From NCBI GenBank assembly GCA_015680685.1, contig MNCI01006151.1, positions 990,166 to 1,054,165 on the forward strand: DNA of 64,000 nucleotides, read 5' to 3'. Under the pieces are notes generated by a model. It searched no databases and was not told the origin of the DNA. It saw only the letters and a program-made list of their open reading frames with translations. The translations under genes and the position numbers were made by a program. This DNA is from Gnetum montanum (taxonomy: Eukaryota; Streptophyta; Gnetopsida; Gnetales; Gnetaceae). Every line of letters begins with the position of its first letter. Within the stretch, counting starts at the first letter, position 1. Below are positions 58,503 to 64,000 of the stretch, piece by piece.

Positions 58503-60414
58503 ATGGCTTCACATAATGATCAACCATCACCTGCCAAGGAGACAAGAATAAGTAGTGATAGAATTATTAATGAAGAAGAATGGGGGATGCCAATATAGAT
58601 ATGAACCACTTATGCTTATACTAATCCATACCATCCATACTTTCATCTTCCATTAGGACAAGAAAATGAGATGGAGAGATATACAAGGTAACATAGTCCT
58701 ACCTCTAGAACGTGCAACACTTAACATGATACAAAGTACTCTAAAGGGGATGCATTTAGACTACATTTAGGAAGGGTATCATGTAATTCAACACATGACT
58801 AGACCCTATGAACCCACAAAGGAGTAGATAAGAAGAGATGTTTCCATGGAAATCAAACATATACACAGCCACTAGAAGCATGCTAACACTTTTGTTGTCA
58901 TAGAAGAACTTGATGCTAATCAATTCATTTTAGAAAAACTCCACTAAAACCATGAGGAGCCTTCAAAGACACCTATCATCAAACTAGAGAAACTTGTCAA
59001 AGTCCAACTTCATTCTACTTTGATAAAGATACACAAGGGGGAGGCTACTAACTCAACATGCAAGCAGGACTCTAGGCCAAGGGATCTTGCTAAATCTTAT
59101 AGAGAGACATACAAGAGTCATGAAAGGAGAACTAGCTAGCACTGTTCTCCTACCATCTAGTCTACCTCATCAAAATCATTAAAGAACTCTAATAGGAGAA
59201 GACATAAGTATAGGAACTTTAATAGGAAAGAAAGGCAAACTCATGGCCATCATGAAGATTAAGAGTATGAATAAAGAAGAAGAAGAGACAAAATAGAGGA
59301 CCAAGGGGGGCATGGGCATAGAAGGGGTCACCACTGCAACAAAGCATACAAACCCAATCATGATAATGAACCCCTAATGGTAACTCAAAGTATGACAAAT
59401 ATTCAAGAAGCTTTCTACATACCAACTAAGCACATGAGAGATAGCTAAATCAAATGGCTAGATATGAAAAATATGCCACAATTTGAAGGTGGTTACAACG
59501 TTGATCCCCAACATCACTTTCAAGAATTCCACAATGTCTATGCCCTTCAAAACATAGAAAGTGATTAGCAGAAATTGAAGTTGTTTCCTAGAACACTTCT
59601 GAAGGAAGTGGAAAGCTAATACATATTAAACATTGGAACCTAAATTCATTAAACACTGGAATACCATGCTTGAAATATTTAATGATAAATATTAGACCTA
59701 TTCATGAGTGTCAAATCTAAGAAAACAAATCTAGAATAGGAAACAAGGGACTTATGAAACCCTTGATGTAGTAATGGATAGATATTATTCATTGTTACAT
59801 AGATGCTTAGGCCATGGACTTTCATCAAATGAATAGCTTAGGCACATCATAGATGGGCTAAGTAAAACTAGAGGAAACCATAGGGTTTACTCCTAGAGAA
59901 GATTATCAAAACTAACCATCCATTATCTTCAAAGACTGATTGATCAAGTGACAAAAAAAGAAGGTAAACTCAGAAAAAGAGAATCAACTAAAGAATACAA
60001 TAGAGATAAATCAATAAGAATGAAAAACACATAGGTGTGTGATATCCAAGAGGAAGAAATCTTGGACTAGGTAATTCAAAAAATGATGCTACCAATTCAA
60101 AAATCTATTGCCAATGTAATAACATAGGTAGAAAAAATGTGGGATTAAGTTGATGTAAGGTGTACAATAGTGATAAACATTATAGAGGAAAGAACAAATC
60201 AAGCCTTCCAAAGAGGCAAGACAAAGAAAAGAAGAGAAAACGTGGATGCAAAGGCAAAGCTGCTTTGGTAGCTAAGGTCTCAGATACCATCTCTGCAAGT
60301 GATGAAGGTTGCACTGTGTGTCAATATGAACATCCTAAGGAATGTTGTCTAGTTGTGACACATCTACAAGAAACAAGGGCATATGCACTTAGCCCCAAAC
60401 CTATTCAAAAATAG
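58503..60414 (+). pseudogene. Element D gag remnant
   Basis: The ATG at 58,503 opens MASHNDQPSPAKETRISSDR. The capsid-like block IKWLDMKNMPQFEGGYNVDP is near 59,448, followed by QKLKLFPRTLLKEVES, matching C. After a basic stretch (KNKSSLPKRQDKEKKRKRG at 60,190) comes the knuckle CTVCQYEHPKECC at 60,313, CX2CX3HX4C and intact. The open frame 60,160-60,414 preserves this nucleocapsid part. Frameshifts and stops elsewhere. Confidence 0.78.
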
Positions 60415-60959
60415 ATGTTCGAATAGTTACCTTATCCTCAAGGTAACTACAACACAACCTTCAACCAATGTACTATCCTAGTAAAGCTTTGCCATAGTTG
60501 CAAGAGCAATATTATCAACAATGGCAATAGCATCAATCATGGGCTATGCCACCACCTAACTAGCCCTGTCCATACCAACAACTATATTTGTATGGATATT
60601 TCATCCAACTTCTAGTATTTCCTAATTGTGTCAATGCTTGAGTCCCATAGCACTATTTAGTAGAATATCACAAGTTAATTACAACACGGACTAAACCCAA
60701 CTCATGTGGATCCACCAATAATTGGACCTTCTACTCAATACTCAAATCCTATGCCACTAGTGCCACTTCCTATCATTCATGGAAACCTACCATCACAACC
60801 CCAACTGAAGAATGCTACAAGGGTGGTCAATATGCATGAGGGGAAGCTTACTTATGAGTCTCAATCCATGAAATGATCATTTTTCAGAACAATTCTAGAA
60901 AAGACACAATGGATGGGGAACACGTCTAATTCCACCCCATTCACATCAAGTCCTCCTTA

Positions 60960-61560
60960 ATGTAGTAAGCTTCCAACTTCATCAGGTTCAAATGTCATGA
61001 CTATCATGCTTACATAAATAGTAATCCATTAGATCAAGGTAGGGGCTTTCTCATAGAAAAGAACTGATCCAAGAAGTCCCTTGATTTATCTCCAAATAGC
61101 AAGATAAAAATCATGCAAATATCTATTAGATTCTAGGTCTAGAATAAATTTGATATCTCAAGACATGTGCCAGGCTTGAAGCCTCCCATGACCAAAGAAA
61201 AGTAACATCCTCTTAGAGCTTGCAGACCAATTCAATCATAGTTTCACTTGGACATGTGGATGATATGATTACTACTATTAGTGGAAGTCTTATCCTATTG
61301 ATTTTTTAGATATTCACATGGGGAAAAAAGGGAGAATTCCTAATTATCATGGGAATAGCTTGGCTTAGCACCATGCATACTAAGCTTGGAATTCATGATT
61401 TTTCCTTGGAAATTTTCAAGGAAGATGAAGCCAAAATCATACACTGAAGATAGGTTTCATGTATTACATACAGTGACCAAGGGTGCAATTACATGCAAAT
61501 AATTTGGGCTATTAAAAAAAGAGACTAAGGCATGTAATCAATGCATACAAATAAGATGTA
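60960..61560 (+). pseudogene. Element D protease remnant
   Basis: The active-site block LLDSRSRINLISQDM near 61,126 shows DSR in place of DSG. The downstream LIIMGIAWLSTMHTKLGIHDFS (legible as two pieces around 61,345-61,400) matches the C protease. It is dead. Confidence 0.7.
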
Positions 61561-61989
61561 TGAAAAATTTCCTATATGTAGCAACCATCCAATAAGAGGA
61601 CACCTTGTGGCTGTTTACCAATGAAGAAACTTAATCTGATAAGTACATGGAACTAGAAGAATAAATCATCAATACCTAAATTGTAGAAATAGATAATTTG
61701 GAATAGCTAAAGAAAATACATTCTTACCCTCAGAATAATTAGGATAAATAAATAAACTAGGGACACTTGAAAATCCTAGACACAATGGAATTAGAACCAT
61801 TGAAATTGAAGGCCCTACCAGCAATGTTAGAATATTCATTTCTAAACAACAAAAATCTAGTAATTATCAATGCCAACCTAGATGGAAAGTAAAAAGAGAA
61901 ACTTCTGGAAGTGCTCAATAGATGGCCCATAGTGTTTGTGTGGTCATATGATGAGATCACAATATTTGATCCATGCATTTTTTGACACT

Positions 61990-63290
61990 AGATCTGCATT
62001 GATCCTACAATCAAACCAAGATGCTAACCTCAATGAAGACTTAATGGTAAACTCAAGGAGGTAGTCAATCAAGAATTGGAAAAGTTACTAAAGGAAAAAT
62101 TCATTTATCCAATTGTGAATAGTGAATGGGTAAGCCCTTTGGTGATAGTTCCAAAGAAGGAAGGAAAATGGCATGTTTACATTAGCTTCCAACTATTGAA
62201 TTCAACCACATTTAAGATCATTTCGCAGTGCTATTTGTTGATTAGGTCTTAGATACAATTTTAAGGAATGAATATTATAGTTTTGGTATGGGTACAAAAA
62301 ATACATTCAAATCCACATTGCACCTAAAGACCAAGAGAAGACCACGTTCACTAGCCCATGGGGAACATTTGCTTATAGATAGATGCTTTTTAGTCTTTGC
62401 AAGGAATTAGTAACCTTCTAGAGATTGGTCTTAAGTATCTTACAAAAGCAAATAGGCAATGGTGTTGAAGTTTTTATGGATTATTTCTCCACATATGAGC
62501 TAGATTTCAAATAAGCACTAGACCATCTAGAGTAGGTACTTAAATAAGATGTCAAAACCAATCTAAAGCTAAACTAGCAAAAGAGTCATCTTATGGTCTA
62601 GGAAGGCATAGTGTTGGGATACAAAATTTCCTAGAAGGGTATAGAGGTAGATCTTGAAAAAATCAGTCATTCAAAACATCACTCAATGGCCATAGACAAT
62701 AAAAGATGTAAGATCCTTTTGGCCATATGGGATACTATAGAAGAGTTATTGAAAACTTTTCAAAAATAGCCAAACTTCTTGTAGTAATCACAAAGAAGAA
62801 TGCACTCTTTAAGTGGATTGAGTTATGTGAAAAGACATTTGAAGCCTTGAAGTAGAAGTTAGTTGAGACACCAATTCTTCAAGATCTAGATTAGTCAAGG
62901 AATTTTCATATTATGAATAGTTCTTTCAATTATGCACTTGACATAGTATTAACAAAACTTGATGATCAAAAGAAACCATATTACATACACTGTGCCAATA
63001 GGAGCATCACCAGAGCATAACTAAATTATACCACTACTAAAACGGAGCTACTGGCCATGGTGTATGTGCTTGAAAAATTCAGACATTACATACTCAATTA
63101 CTAGATATATGTCCATACTGATCATAGTGCCATCCGATTTTAGATGAACAAGCCAATTGCTAGTCCTAAAGTGATAAGATGGCTTGTGATTCTTGAAGAG
63201 TTTTGCATAAAAATGATTGATAAAAAAATGTATAGAAAATGTTGTAGTTGATCATTTATCAAGGATGAGATGGGATGTAGATAACCAAGT
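61990..63290 (+). pseudogene. Element D reverse transcriptase and RNase H remnant
   Basis: RT: KLLKEKFIYPIVNSEWVSPL (62,083), VIVPKKEGKWHVYISFQLL, DQEKTTFTSPWGTFAYR near 62,330, and the catalytic loop FMDYF at 62,473-62,487, with the second Asp changed to Tyr exactly as in element A. Then a frame change near 62,660. RNase H remnants: ALDIVLTKL-like (62,937), ELLAMVYVLEKFRHY (63,046), HTDHSAIRF (63,115). Stops throughout. Confidence 0.8.
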
Positions 63291-63439
63291 AGAACCTTTA
63301 TTAGATCAATTTCCCAACAAGGACCTATTTACTAAGATAATAAAGGCTATAAACTTAATAAGGAAGCCATGGACTACAGAGTACCTAGCTTATGTCACAA
63401 CACAAGAGCTTCTCATTGAATGAAGTAGAAAACAATGAG

Positions 63440-64000
63440 AACAATTCATTCATAAAGTGAAATAGTACATCAAAATCAATGGCAATCTATACAAGATTTG
63501 TGTAAATGGGCTTATTAGATGGTGTGTGCCAGATCATGACTAGTAAAGAGATTCACAAGATTCCCATGAAGGCCCATGTGGTGGTCACTATGCAAGGTAG
63601 AGAACGACACTTAAAATATTGATGGTAGACTACTTTTGGCCTAAACTATTCAGAGATGGCCACATGTTCATACAATCTTGCGAACACTACCAAGGGGATG
63701 GAGGAATTATGACTAGATATGAAGGGCCACAACATTAGATATAGTTGCTGGAGACTTTTGATATTTAGGGAATTGATTTCATGGGGTTCATTCAACCAAT
63801 GTTAAGAAAAAAAGCATATATTATTGTGACTGTGGATTATTATACAAAGTGGGTAGAGGTAGAAGTAGTGAAAGATTGTACAACAAAAATAGTTGCTAAG
63901 TATTTTCAACAACATGTGGTGAACTAATTAGGAGTACCCAAAATGCTAATATTAGATAATGGAACCCACTTCACTAGTTTTTCCTTTAAGAAACTCATTC
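63440..64000 (+). pseudogene. Element D integrase remnant, cut by the window end
   Basis: Zinc domain DSHEGPCGGHYAR followed by SCEHYQGDGG (second Cys lost). Core: FDI-stop-GIDFMGFI (first Asp), VTVDYYTKWVEVEVVKDC, and LILDNGTHFTSFSF, where the second Asp is kept. The third acidic residue lies beyond the window. Confidence 0.8.

Larger units (their letters stand above)
57473..64000 (+). mobile_element. Element D: Athila-like retrotransposon, 3' part beyond the window
   Basis: 5' LTR, PBS, gag, protease, RT, RNase H and the first half of integrase are present in order, with the same motifs as A, B and C. The window ends inside the integrase core. Many stops. Gag and pol blocks are closest to C in content, but the LTR groups with A2 and G. 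Confidence 0.87.

Overview
This window is intergenic DNA from a large plant nuclear genome. It is AT-rich, CpG-poor and packed with decayed, nested retroelements. Nearly all recognisable protein homology belongs to Ty3/gypsy LTR retrotransposons of an Athila-like lineage. The support for that lineage is gag with a CX2CX3HX4C knuckle, an unfused RT/RNase H/integrase, a primer-binding site close to the tRNA-Asp type, and an extra 3' ORF. Old copies kept in place without frameshifts, together with a non-L1 LINE of a kind I associate with non-flowering land plants, favour a gymnosperm. That is inference. No intact protein-coding gene is visible. The only gene-like DNA is a CpG-rich stretch at about 1-870 that may be the 5' end of a host gene.

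Layout. 1-1,100: gene-like CpG-rich sequence. 1,100-11,068: element A (Athila-like, + strand, 5' truncated; protease, RT, RNase H, integrase, spacer, ORF3, 3' LTR). 11,069-14,596: element A2, only part of ORF3 plus a 3' LTR. 14,597-16,171: unassigned. 16,172-25,333: element B (5' LTR, PBS, gag, pol, ORF3 mostly deleted, truncated 3' LTR). 25,334-29,850: unassigned AT-rich DNA with a possible further LTR. 29,850-36,700: a nest in which element E (30,438-34,676, + strand, both LTRs) sits inside the 3' LTR of element F (- strand). E and F carry gag-protease but no RT, RNase H or integrase. 36,700-41,312: element G (Athila-like ORF3 and 3' LTR) split by a solo LTR at 38,761-39,856. 41,326-41,518: a tRNA-derived SINE with 18-bp target duplications. 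42,600-45,000: a LINE remnant. 46,384-56,207: element C, the only complete Athila-like copy, with 4/5-matching target duplications. 56,208-57,472: unassigned coding-like remnant. 57,473-64,000: element D, from its 5' LTR to the integrase, cut by the window edge.

How the parts relate. A, B, C, D, A2 and G are members of one Athila-like superfamily with at least three LTR subfamilies, each with its own set of inverted repeats in U3. All are disabled by stops, so any present mobility would need proteins from elsewhere. E and F are best explained as a non-autonomous gag-protease family. The LTRs of E and F, the unrelated solo LTR, and a cluster near 27.5 kb all carry dense GATGTCT/AGACATC motifs that contain the auxin-response core TGTCTC.
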